From positions 62,001 to 126,000 of the forward strand of contig NZ_QPLT01000006.1 of assembly GCF_003666015.1 (NCBI RefSeq): a stretch of DNA of 64,000 bases, written 5' to 3'. The translations under genes were made by a program, and so were the position numbers. The notes under the pieces are model-generated. The model was not told where the DNA came from. It searched no databases and worked only from the letters and a program-made list of their open reading frames with translations. Origin of the DNA: Halorubrum sp. Atlit-26R (GTDB taxonomy: Archaea; Halobacteriota; Halobacteria; Halobacteriales; Haloferacaceae). Positions 54,308 through 61,810 of this stretch are shown piece by piece (within the stretch, counting starts at the first letter, position 1; every line of letters starts with the position of its first letter).

Positions 54308-54862
54308 ATGACTCGGATCGTCGTCATCGACCTCCACGGCCAGTTCACCCACCTCGAACGGCGGGCGCTCCGCGACCTCGGCGTCGACACCGAGATAATC
54401 TCGGCGGAGACGCCGGCCGACGAGGTCGACGCGGACGGGGTCGTCCTCTCGGGCGGCCCGGACATGGACCGCGTCGGCAACGCGCCCGACTACCTCGACC
54501 GCGATATTCCCGTCCTCGGCATCTGCCTCGGGATGCAGCTGATCGCGAGCGAGCTCGACGGCGCGGTCGGCGCGGGCGACTACGGCGGCTACGCCGACGT
54601 CGACGTCCAGATAACCGACGACGAGGACCCCCTCGTCGGCTCGCTCGCGCCGGAGACGCGCGTCTGGGCCTCCCACGCCGACGAGGTGACGGGGCTCCCC
54701 GAGGGGTTCGCCCGCACCGCGACCTCCGACGTCTGCGACATCGAGGCGATGGCCGACCCGGACGCGGGGCTGTACGGCGTCCAGTGGCACCCCGAGGTCG
54801 CGCACACGGAGCGCGGCGAGGAGGTCTTCGAGAACTTCGTCGCGATCTGCGAGTCGGCGTAG
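54308..54862 (+). CDS. guaAA: GMP synthase, glutamine amidotransferase subunit
   Basis: A 184-residue class I amidotransferase that supplies ammonia to the separate synthetase subunit converting XMP to GMP. The catalytic triad is Cys73 (GICLGMQ), His161 and Glu163 (QWHPE). Archaea split GuaA into two genes; the ATP-pyrophosphatase partner is not in this window. It lies 121 bp after truD. Confidence 0.93.
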   Translation: MTRIVVIDLHGQFTHLERRALRDLGVDTEIISAETPADEVDADGVVLSGGPDMDRVGNAPDYLDRDIPVLGICLGMQLIASELDGAVGAGDYGGYADVDVQITDDEDPLVGSLAPETRVWASHADEVTGLPEGFARTATSDVCDIEAMADPDAGLYGVQWHPEVAHTERGEEVFENFVAICESA

Positions 54863-54884
54863 ACGCGCCGAAGGAAACCGAGCG

Positions 54885-55310
54885 TTACTCTCCGATGTGC
54901 GCCGTCAACACCGGGAGCTCGCTGTGTCGCACCACCCGCTCGGCGACCGACCCCGCCGTGACGAAGCGCCCGATCCCGGTGCGGCCGTGGGTCCCCATAA
55001 CTATCAGGTCGGCGCCGTAGTCGGTCGCGGCGTCGAGGATCTCCTCGTGCGGGCGGCCACGACGGAGGTGGCTCTCGGCTTCGACGCCCCGCTCCGCGGC
55101 CGCCTCCGCGACCGCGTCGAGCGCGCGCTCGCCGCGCTCCTCCTCCCGTTCGACGACCATATCCCACTCGTCGGCGCCGGCGATACCCTCGTCGACGACG
55201 AACAGGGCGTGGATCCGGGCGCCCGTCAGCGCGGCGAGCCCGCAGGCCTGTTCGATCGCGGCGGCGCTCCCGGCGCTCCCGTCGGTCGGACACAGGATCG
55301 CGTCGTACAT
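54885..55310 (-). CDS. Universal stress protein (UspA family)
   Basis: A 141-residue single-domain nucleotide-binding stress protein. It starts [22 protein letters not shown] and ends with the ATP-binding loop [31 protein letters not shown] (about 107-137), with the GxxGxxxxxxGS pattern. It converges with guaAA. Function is usually in stress tolerance and not predictable in detail. Confidence 0.92.
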   Translation of the reverse strand: MYDAILCPTDGSAGSAAAIEQACGLAALTGARIHALFVVDEGIAGADEWDMVVEREEERGERALDAVAEAAAERGVEAESHLRRGRPHEEILDAATDYGADLIVMGTHGRTGIGRFVTAGSVAERVVRHSELPVLTAHIGE

Positions 55311-55425
55311 GTCGGTCCGATCAACGGTGCGTGAGATGTTAACAGTATCCGAGGTCGCGGACGCGACCCGCGGTCGCGCCGCTCGGCGGTTCAGGCGGCG
55401 AAGGTTCGGAAGAGACGGCGAGCGC

Positions 55426-55731
55426 CTACGCCGCGAACAGCTCGTCGACGGCCTCGCCCGCGGTCTCGACCGCCTCCTGCGCGACCGCTTCCGGGTCGGG
55501 GTCGGCGTCCTCGGGGGCGTTGAGGTAGACGTCGACGTCGAGGACGCCCTCTTCGAACGTGACGGTGACGTCGAGGTCCGTGACCGTGGACTGGTCGTAG
55601 TGTTTGAACACGATCCCCTCGGCCGCCTCGGCGGCGGTGCGAACGACCTCGTCGTCGCTCGGCTCCGCGGCGTCGTCCGCGGCTTCCGCACCGTCGTCGG
55701 CCGCGAAATCGTCGGTTCCGTCGTCGGTCAC
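55426..55731 (-). CDS. DUF3194-family protein after prefoldin beta
   Basis: A 101-residue acidic protein. The conserved part (about 29-100) reads [45 protein letters not shown] and ends in a helix. It begins with GTG four bases after the prefoldin beta stop, and this gene pair is conserved in archaea, hinting at a role linked to prefoldin or the ribosome. Function unknown. Confidence 0.78.
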   Translation of the reverse strand: MTDDGTDDFAADDGAEAADDAAEPSDDEVVRTAAEAAEGIVFKHYDQSTVTDLDVTVTFEEGVLDVDVYLNAPEDADPDPEAVAQEAVETAGEAVDELFAA

Positions 55732-55735
55732 GGCC

Positions 55736-56134
55736 TTACGCGCCGCCGGCGCCCGGGCCGCCCGGTCCCATCGGGCCGCCGCCGCCCGCGCCGCCCTGGA
55801 GCATCTGCTGGAGCTCGCTCTGGAGGTCGTCGAACTGCTCCTCGACGCGCTCCTCCTGCTTCTCGAGCTGCTCGACGCGGACCTCGAGCGAGTCGACCTT
55901 GTCCTCGAGGTCGTCGTAGGCGGACTCGTAGTCCGTCTCGACGAGGACCTCGCCGATCTCGCGGTACATCCCCGCGTCCTCGTCGACGTCTTCGAGGGCG
56001 TCGAGGGCGGTCTTCGACTCGTTGAGCGCGGACTGCGCCTGCTCCTTCTGCTCGGCGACCTGCTGTGCGGTCTCCTGAAGCTCCTGCAGTTCCTCGATCT
56101 TCTCCTGTGCCTCGGGCGGCATGTTCCCTTGCAT
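55736..56134 (-). CDS. pfdB: Prefoldin subunit beta
   Basis: A 132-residue chaperone subunit. Four beta subunits join two alpha subunits to make the jellyfish-shaped holdase that passes proteins to the thermosome. Two coiled-coil arms (about 5-48 and 70-112) flank the beta-hairpin [13 protein letters not shown]. The tail is glycine-rich ([15 protein letters not shown]). The internal start [13 protein letters not shown] is chosen because it matches the family. Confidence 0.94.
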   Translation of the reverse strand: MQGNMPPEAQEKIEELQELQETAQQVAEQKEQAQSALNESKTALDALEDVDEDAGMYREIGEVLVETDYESAYDDLEDKVDSLEVRVEQLEKQEERVEEQFDDLQSELQQMLQGGAGGGGPMGPGGPGAGGA

Positions 56135-56230
56135 GGGCGGACCGAGGCGGCCCGGACGGAAAAACCCACTACATCTATCCCGCCCCGACAAGTCGGCAAT
56201 ACGAGGGGACTCGGGAGCGCTCGCGTCGGT

Positions 56231-56488
56231 TTAGCCGTCGAACGCGCCGACGCGCTCGGCGACCGCGACCAGCCGCGACCAGCTGTTGACGCCGGCGCGC
56301 AGCGCCACGAGGTCGTCGGCGAGCACGCGGACGCGGACCGCGTCGCCCTCGCGGTCGACGGTCGCGCTCGACCGGGCGTCGTCGATCTCGCCGATCTCGG
56401 GGCCGAGCGCGGCGGCCACGAGCCGGGCGCGTCGCTCGGTGGGGTAACTGAAAGAGAGGACCGTCTCGTGTGCGCGCGTCGCCGTCAC
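56231..56488 (-). CDS. Second Pcc1-like (KEOPS) protein
   Basis: An 85-residue protein in the L37Ae / RpoP / prefoldin operon. It starts with strand HETVLSFSYPTERRARLVAAALGPEIGEI, has a central strand AVRVRVLADD, and ends in helix LVALRAGVNSWSRLVAVAERVGAF. The order and spacing match Pcc1, but it is shorter and more divergent than the gene at 3679. It may be an alternative KEOPS dimerisation subunit or a regulator. Confidence 0.72.
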   Translation of the reverse strand: MTATRAHETVLSFSYPTERRARLVAAALGPEIGEIDDARSSATVDREGDAVRVRVLADDLVALRAGVNSWSRLVAVAERVGAFDG

Positions 56489-56509
56489 GGTCCGAAGTGG
56501 AGGGGTCGC

Positions 56510-56644
56510 TTACTCGACGTCGACTTCCTTGATGTCGCCGCCGCGCTCCTTCAGGAGGACGCGGTGGCCGCAGTACGGGCAGCGCACGCCGCCGTACTCG
56601 TCGAGGGTGACGTCGCGCTTACAGCGGGAGCACTTGTAGCTCAT
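56510..56644 (-). CDS. rpoP: DNA-directed RNA polymerase subunit P (Rpo12)
   Basis: A 44-residue zinc-binding RNA polymerase subunit, start [12 protein letters not shown]. Zinc ligands Cys5, Cys8, Cys22 and Cys25 are present (CSRC and CPYC). It starts 4 bp after the L37Ae stop codon. Confidence 0.96.
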   Translation of the reverse strand: MSYKCSRCKRDVTLDEYGGVRCPYCGHRVLLKERGGDIKEVDVE

Positions 56645-56648
56645 CGTC

Positions 56649-56915
56649 CTATTCCTCGTCGGCGAGCGCGGCGCGGATGGAGCGGCGGACGGTGCGACCG
56701 CCGGGCGTCTCGGGGCGGTACGCGCCGCCCGTGAACGTCTCGCCGGTCTCCTCGTTGACCCAAATGCCGGTACCCACGCGCTTGACGTCGTCGCCGTCGA
56801 CGGTCGCGTTGCGCATCTCCGCTTCGATGTCCTGGACCCGCTTGCGGGAGACCCGGCCGTAGCGAGCGCCGAATCGGCCCGCGCTGCCGGTGCTTCGAGC
56901 CTTGTCCTCAGCCAT
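56649..56915 (-). CDS. rpl37ae: 50S ribosomal protein L37Ae lacking zinc cysteines
   Basis: An 88-residue large-subunit ribosomal protein. The N-terminus [27 protein letters not shown] and the GTGIW and [20 protein letters not shown] blocks identify L37Ae. The two CxxC pairs of the usual zinc ribbon are absent. The segments that should carry them read [12 protein letters not shown] and [10 protein letters not shown], and the whole protein has no cysteine. It heads the operon L37Ae, RpoP, Pcc1-like, prefoldin beta, DUF3194. Confidence 0.9.
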   Translation of the reverse strand: MAEDKARSTGSAGRFGARYGRVSRKRVQDIEAEMRNATVDGDDVKRVGTGIWVNEETGETFTGGAYRPETPGGRTVRRSIRAALADEE

Positions 56916-57006
56916 AGTAGCCACTTCTACCGCCAGCGTAGGTAAAAAGGCTGCGAGTTGCGGCGGTCGGAAAGGCACGCGCGACGATAGCAGACAACTG
57001 GACGCA

Positions 57007-57347
57007 GCGGTGGCGCGTGCCTGCGAGCGGCCGCCCTCGGCGGCCGCGAGGAGCACGCGCGAGGGACGCCGCGAGCGACCGGAGGGAGCGAGCGGCGAGG
57101 TTGGGGAGGTGTGAGGCTGCTGTGCGGGGCGGTGGGGGTGGGACTCAAAGGGGCAGTCGCGAGGACGCCGTAGGCGACGTAAGCACCGCAGGGAGCGAGT
57201 GGAACGAGCGACCGAGGAGCGCAGCGAGCGTACGGCGTCCTCGCGACTGGGGCTTTGGAGGTGTTCGTATCGAGAGCGTCTGTGTATCGCTGAGCGACTG
57301 AAGCTTTGGAGGTGTTCGCTGCTGGGGCGCCAACACGGAATATAAAC
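57007..57347 (+). repeat. Structured dispersed repeat, copy 8, adjoining thi4
   Basis: Read on the plus strand from 57007; no TATA box precedes it. P1 is a long hairpin (outer arms GCGCGTGC and GCACGCGC, inner GCGGCCGCC and GGCGGCCGC). P2 arms are GCCGC and GCGGC. P3 arms GTCGCGAGGACGCCGTA and TACGGCGTCCTCGCGAC are perfectly complementary over 17 bp. Two tail units follow: the first GACTGGGGCTTTGGAGGTG, the second GACTGAAGCTTTGGAGGTG. The second ends in AATATAAAC (57339-57347) where other units have TTTATAAG, and this sequence is the apparent thi4 TATA box. It lies between the divergent L37Ae and thi4 genes. Confidence 0.88.
57339..57347 (+). promoter_or_regulatory. thi4 TATA box at the end of a repeat tail
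   Basis: AATATAAAC is centred 60 bp before the thi4 ATG, giving a leader of about 35 bp. The leader holds a direct repeat ACCAAGT (57380-57400 region) inside an ACAAC...GTTGT inverted pair directly before the start codon, a possible regulator site. Confidence 0.55.
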
Positions 57348-57402
57348 GCAACCGCGTCCCCACCGTAACACCTATCACAACCAAGTAATACTACCAAGTT
57401 GT

Positions 57403-58338
57403 ATGGAGGGATTCGACGGCTTCGCGGACGTGAGCGAGACCGACGTAACGAGAGCCATCGGCACCGAGTGGACGGACGGGTTCCTCGACTTCACGGATTC
57501 AGAGGTGATCGTCCTCGGCGGCGGCCCCTCCGGGCTGATGGCCGCGAAGGAACTGGCCGAGCGCGGCGTGAAGGTGATGATCGTCGAGAAGAACAACTAC
57601 CTCGGCGGCGGGTTCTGGCTCGGCGGGTTCCTGATGAACACGGTGACGGTCCGGGATCCGGCCCAGGAGATCCTCGACGACCTCGACGTGGAGTACGAGC
57701 CGGTCGCGGACGTCGACGGCCTCTACACCGCGGCGGGGCCGGAGGCCTGCTCCGGGCTGATCAAGGCGGCCTGCGACGCCGGCGCGCGCGTCCAGAACAT
57801 GACCGAGTTCACCGACCTCGTCGTCCGCGACGACCACGAGGTCGGCGGCATCGTGATGAACTGGACGCCGGTCCACGCGCTCCCGCGCGAGATCACCTGC
57901 GTCGATCCGATCGCGGTCGAGTCCGACCTCGTCATCGACGCGACCGGCCACGACGCCGTCGCGATCAGCAAGCTCGACGAGCGCGGCGTCCTCACCGCGC
58001 CCGGCATCGAACACGCGAAGGAGCACAACACCGGGATGGACCAGACGGGCGACGGCGAGTACGGCGCGCCCGGCCACGACTCGCCCGGCCACGACTCGAT
58101 GTGGGTCGGCGAGAGCGAGGACGCCGTCGTCGAGCACACCGGCGTCGTCCACGACGGCCTGATCGCCTCCGGGATGGCGGTCGCGACCGCGCACGGCCTC
58201 CCGCGCATGGGCCCGACGTTCGGCGCGATGCTGGTGTCGGGGAAGCGCGCCGCCCAGTCCGCGCTCGACGAGTTAGAGGTCGACGCGCCCGAGGTGTCGC
58301 TGTCGGTCGGGAGCGGGCCCGCCCCCGCGGACGACTAA
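57403..58338 (+). CDS. thi4: Thiazole synthase Thi4 (thiamine biosynthesis)
   Basis: A 311-residue flavin/NAD-binding-fold enzyme that makes the thiazole moiety of thiamine. [21 protein letters not shown] (35-55) is the dinucleotide-binding motif. Cys166 in EITCVDP corresponds to the cysteine shown to be essential in Haloferax Thi4, so this is the cysteine-bearing form. The C-terminal [20 protein letters not shown] is also conserved. It is bracketed by two repeat copies in opposite orientation. Confidence 0.95.
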   Translation: MEGFDGFADVSETDVTRAIGTEWTDGFLDFTDSEVIVLGGGPSGLMAAKELAERGVKVMIVEKNNYLGGGFWLGGFLMNTVTVRDPAQEILDDLDVEYEPVADVDGLYTAAGPEACSGLIKAACDAGARVQNMTEFTDLVVRDDHEVGGIVMNWTPVHALPREITCVDPIAVESDLVIDATGHDAVAISKLDERGVLTAPGIEHAKEHNTGMDQTGDGEYGAPGHDSPGHDSMWVGESEDAVVEHTGVVHDGLIASGMAVATAHGLPRMGPTFGAMLVSGKRAAQSALDELEVDAPEVSLSVGSGPAPADD

Positions 58339-58389
58339 TAAATCACCGCTGACGTTCCGGCAGCGGACTCCTCCACATATTCAGCCGCT

Positions 58390-58699
58390 TATTTATAAGA
58401 GGCTACCGACGAATCGACGGCGAACACCTCCAAAGCCCCAGTCGCGAGGAGCGCGGACGCTCGCTGCGGTCCTCGGTCACTCGCTACGCTCGTTCCCTGC
58501 GGTCCTTACGTCTCCTCCGCGCTCCTCGCGACTGCCCCTTTGAGTCCCGCCCCGCACAGCACCGCACCGCAGCCTCACGCCTCCCCAGCCTCGTCGGCCT
58601 CCCTCCGCTTCGCTCCGGTCGGCCGACTCCCTCGCGCGATGCTGCTCGGCCGCGGGGCGGCCTCGCAGGCACGCGCCACCGCGTGTTCATTTATAAATA
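58390..58699 (-). repeat. Structured dispersed repeat, copy 9
   Basis: Read on the minus strand: CTATTTATAAATG box at about 58688-58700, body from about 58682. P2 arms GTCGGCC and GGCCGAC flank GGAGCGAAGCGG. P3 arms GTCGCGAGGAGCGCGGA and TCCGCGCTCCTCGCGAC are perfectly complementary. One tail unit follows, ending with CTTATAAATAAG near 58391. It lies between thi4 and pyruvate kinase; its palindromic TTTATAAA could also serve as a TATA box for pyruvate kinase. Confidence 0.88.
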
Positions 58700-58809
58700 G
58701 TCACCGCAGTCCAAGTCCGGAATCCGCCTCAGCGCCGTCCCTCACGAACGTTTACTCGGGAGCGACGCAACCGGGTGCCTTTTTCCGGCGCTACGTCGAA
58801 CCCGGCGGT

Positions 58810-60567
58810 ATGCGAAACGCCAAGATCGTCTGTACGATCGGTCCCGCCTCGGACGACCGGGACACGATCCGCGGCCTCGCCGACGCGGGGATGTCCGTCG
58901 TCCGGCTCAACGCCAGCCACGGAACGACCGACCACCGGGAGACGGTGATCGAGCGCGCCCGCGAGGTCGACGCCCAGATCGACGACCCGCTCGCGGTGAT
59001 GGTCGACCTGAAGGGCCCCGAGGTCCGCACCGCCGAGATCGACGAGCCGATCTCGCTCGCGACCGACTCCGAGGTCACCTTCCTCGAAGGCGACGAGGCG
59101 ACGCCCGAGCGCGTCGGCCTCACCCACTCGATCGGGGCCGCCGGACCGGGCGACACGATCCTGCTCGACGACGGCCGGATCGAGTGCCGCGTCGAGCGCG
59201 TCGACGGCGAGTCCGTGGTCGCGACGGTCGTCTCCGGCGGGAAGCTCGGCTCCCGGAAGGGCGTGAACCTCCCCGGCGTCGCCATCGACGTGGACCTGAT
59301 CACGCCGGAGGACGAGGCGGAACTCGACCTCGCGGCCCGGACGAACGCGGACTTCGTCGCCGCCTCCTTCGTGCGCGACGCCGACGACGTGTACGAGATC
59401 GCCGACGAGCTTGAGGCCCGCGGCGGCGACGACATCCCGATCGTCGCGAAGATCGAGCGCGCCGGCGCGGTCGAGAACTTAGAGGGGATCGTCGACGCCG
59501 CCGACGGCGTGATGGTCGCCCGCGGCGACCTCGGCGTCGAGTGCCCGCTCGAGGACGTGCCCGTGATCCAGAAGCGCATCATCCGGACCTGCGTCAACGA
59601 GGGCGTCCCCGTCATCACCGCGACGGAGATGCTCGACTCGATGGTCACCTCGCGGCGACCGACCCGCGCCGAGGCCTCCGACGTGGCGAACGCCGTCCTC
59701 GACGGCACCGACGCCGTGATGCTGTCGGGCGAGACCGCGGTCGGCGACGACCCCGTCAACGTCGTCGAGACGATGGACCGGATCGTCCGGCAGGTCGAGG
59801 CCAGCGACGAGTACGCCGAGACGCGCGAGCAGCGCGTCCCGACCGCGGAGGAGGGGTCGCGCACGGAGGCGCTGGCGCGCTCGGCGCGCTACCTCGCGCG
59901 CGACATCGGTGCCTCGACGGTCGTCGCGGTCTCCGAGTCCGGCTTCACCGCGCGCAAGACCGCCATGTTCCGGCCGGGCGTCCCCGTCGTCGCGACGACG
60001 CCGAACGACCGCGTCCGCCGCCAGCTCGCGCTCTCGTGGGGCGTCCGTCCCGTCCTGACCGAGTACGCCAGCGACATGGAGGCGATCCTCGACAACGCGG
60101 TCGACGCCGCGCTCGACCGCGGCGGCGCGGAGTCGGGCGACACCCTCGTGGTCCTCTCCGGGATGCTCACCGAGCTGGAGGGGACGAACACGACGAACAC
60201 CCTGAAGGTCCACGTCGCCGCGGAGACGGTCGTGACCGGGAAGGCGGTCGTCGCCGGCCGCGTCGCCGCCCCAGTCCACCGGACCGCGGACGGCGACCTC
60301 GACGCCGTCCCCGAGGGGTCCGTCGTCGCGCTCGGCCCGGGCTTCGACGGCGAGTTCACCGGCGACCTCGACCGGATCGCCGGGATCATCGACGCCCGCG
60401 AGGGGATGACCGGCTACCCCGCCGTCGTCGCCCGCGAGCTCGGCGTGCCGATGGTCTCGGGCGCCGACCTGCCCGACTCGGTCACGGACGGAACCACGGT
60501 GACCGTCGACGGCGAGCGCGGCGTCGTCTACGACGGCGACGTGCTCCGGGCGGCCCGCGAGCGGTAG
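58810..60567 (+). CDS. pyk: Pyruvate kinase with C-terminal PEP-utiliser-like domain
   Basis: A 585-residue glycolytic enzyme converting PEP and ADP to pyruvate and ATP. NAKIVCTIGPAS (3-14), KIERAGAVENLEGIVDAADGVMVARGDLG (active site region) and TATEMLDSMV are standard. After the usual C-terminal effector domain (to about 475) comes an extra domain of about 100 residues like the swivelling PEP-utiliser domain. The histidine position is changed: REGMTGYPAVVARELGVP instead of GGxTSHAAI. Similar extensions occur in some bacterial pyruvate kinases. The ATG at 58810 is the family-like start. Confidence 0.95.
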   Translation: MRNAKIVCTIGPASDDRDTIRGLADAGMSVVRLNASHGTTDHRETVIERAREVDAQIDDPLAVMVDLKGPEVRTAEIDEPISLATDSEVTFLEGDEATPERVGLTHSIGAAGPGDTILLDDGRIECRVERVDGESVVATVVSGGKLGSRKGVNLPGVAIDVDLITPEDEAELDLAARTNADFVAASFVRDADDVYEIADELEARGGDDIPIVAKIERAGAVENLEGIVDAADGVMVARGDLGVECPLEDVPVIQKRIIRTCVNEGVPVITATEMLDSMVTSRRPTRAEASDVANAVLDGTDAVMLSGETAVGDDPVNVVETMDRIVRQVEASDEYAETREQRVPTAEEGSRTEALARSARYLARDIGASTVVAVSESGFTARKTAMFRPGVPVVATTPNDRVRRQLALSWGVRPVLTEYASDMEAILDNAVDAALDRGGAESGDTLVVLSGMLTELEGTNTTNTLKVHVAAETVVTGKAVVAGRVAAPVHRTADGDLDAVPEGSVVALGPGFDGEFTGDLDRIAGIIDAREGMTGYPAVVARELGVPMVSGADLPDSVTDGTTVTVDGERGVVYDGDVLRAARER

Positions 60568-60699
60568 GCCGCTCCGCCGAACTGGGACCGCCGTCCCGCT
60601 CCGCACCCGACGCGACCGACCCCCGCTCCCCGACCGCGCCGAACGGCTCGACCGCCCGCGCCCGCCAGCCATTTATTACGGAGCCGCGTACGTCCGGCC

Positions 60700-60987
60700 A
60701 TGAGCGACGAATCCGGCGGCGACGCCCGCGACGGTGACTCGGCCGACTCCCCGGAGTCGGCGGAGTTCGGCGAGCGGAGCCGGGCCAACGACGCCGGCGA
60801 CGAGGGCGCGGACGACGAGCGCGAGTGGCGCTTCGCGGTCGACGACGTCGGGCCCGACGGAGTCACGGAAGACACCGCCACGCCCGCGGACGAGCCGATA
60901 GAGCCCGGGGACGTCACCCTCGAACACGCGGTCTTCGTCGTCCTCGGGGTCGCGCTCACGGTCGGCGTCCTGCTGCTCGGCCTCTGA
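60700..60987 (+). CDS. Small acidic protein with one C-terminal membrane helix
   Basis: A 95-residue protein. Residues 1-45 are acidic and low in complexity, residues 46-70 contain EWRFAVDDVGPDG, and residues 75-94 form a membrane helix. It looks like a tail-anchored protein. Function unknown. Confidence 0.7.
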   Translation: MSDESGGDARDGDSADSPESAEFGERSRANDAGDEGADDEREWRFAVDDVGPDGVTEDTATPADEPIEPGDVTLEHAVFVVLGVALTVGVLLLGL

Positions 60988-61087
60988 GCCAGGTCGCCGC
61001 CGGTCGGGCGCGAACCGGGCGGGGACGGCCGCTCGACCGACGCCGCGGCCGCGCACCACTTATCAGGCCGCGGCCGTAGGACCGAAC

Positions 61088-61729
61088 ATGAACGCGCTCG
61101 CACAGTCCGGGCTCCTCTCGCCGGACACCCTCCCGCTCCTGCTTCTGACCGCGGGGCTGCTGCTCTCGATGGCGGAGGCGCTCGCCCCGGGAGCGAACTT
61201 CATCGTCGTCGGTATCGCGCTCATCGGCGCGGGGCTCGGCGGGCTCCTCCTGGCCTCGTTCGGCGTCGCCGGCGCCCTCCTCACGCTGTTCATGGCGCTT
61301 TTGACGCTCGTCTTCGGCGCCGCCGCCTTCTACGGCTACCACGAGTTCGACCTCTACGGCGGGAAGGGCCAACAGCAGACCAGCGACAGCGACTCGCTGA
61401 AGGGGAAGACGGGGACGGTGACGGAGCGGGTGACGCCCACCGGCGGCGAGGTGAAACTCGCCGGCGGCGGGTTCAACCCCCATTACTCCGCCCGGTCGAT
61501 CGACGGCGAGATCGACGAGGGCGAGGAGGTGATGGTGGTCGACCCCGGCGGCGGCAACGTCGTCACCGTGGAGTCGATGGGGTACGTCGAGGACGACATC
61601 GACCGCGAACTGGCGGCCGACCGCGCGCGGAAGGCCGCGGAGGACGAGGGGGGCGACGCGGCGGAGGAAGGGGGAGACGCCACGGAGGAATCCGACGCCG
61701 AGCGAGAGACCGAACTCGACCGCGAGTGA
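61088..61729 (+). CDS. NfeD-family membrane protein
   Basis: A 213-residue protein. Two or three membrane helices (about 15-85, including EALAPGANFIVVGIALIGAGLGG) are followed by the NfeD OB-fold domain (LKGKTGTVTERVTPTGGEVKLAGGGF, about 103-128, to VVTVESMGYV) and an acidic tail. NfeD proteins usually act with SPFH proteins; the SPFH gene in this window lies 38 kb away. Confidence 0.88.
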   Translation: MNALAQSGLLSPDTLPLLLLTAGLLLSMAEALAPGANFIVVGIALIGAGLGGLLLASFGVAGALLTLFMALLTLVFGAAAFYGYHEFDLYGGKGQQQTSDSDSLKGKTGTVTERVTPTGGEVKLAGGGFNPHYSARSIDGEIDEGEEVMVVDPGGGNVVTVESMGYVEDDIDRELAADRARKAAEDEGGDAAEEGGDATEESDAERETELDRE

Positions 61730-61810
61730 CGTGGCGGGGTCGGAGCGGCGGTCCGCGGCGCGCGTCACCGAGCGGAAAAGCACTTCTCCGTCGGCGGCGA
61801 TCCCCCGACG

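Noticed and set aside
58753-58768. TrmB site upstream of pyruvate kinase (TACT-N7-GACGC)
   Set aside because: Only the first half matches; the second should read GAGTA. This is too weak to claim without a genome-wide scan.
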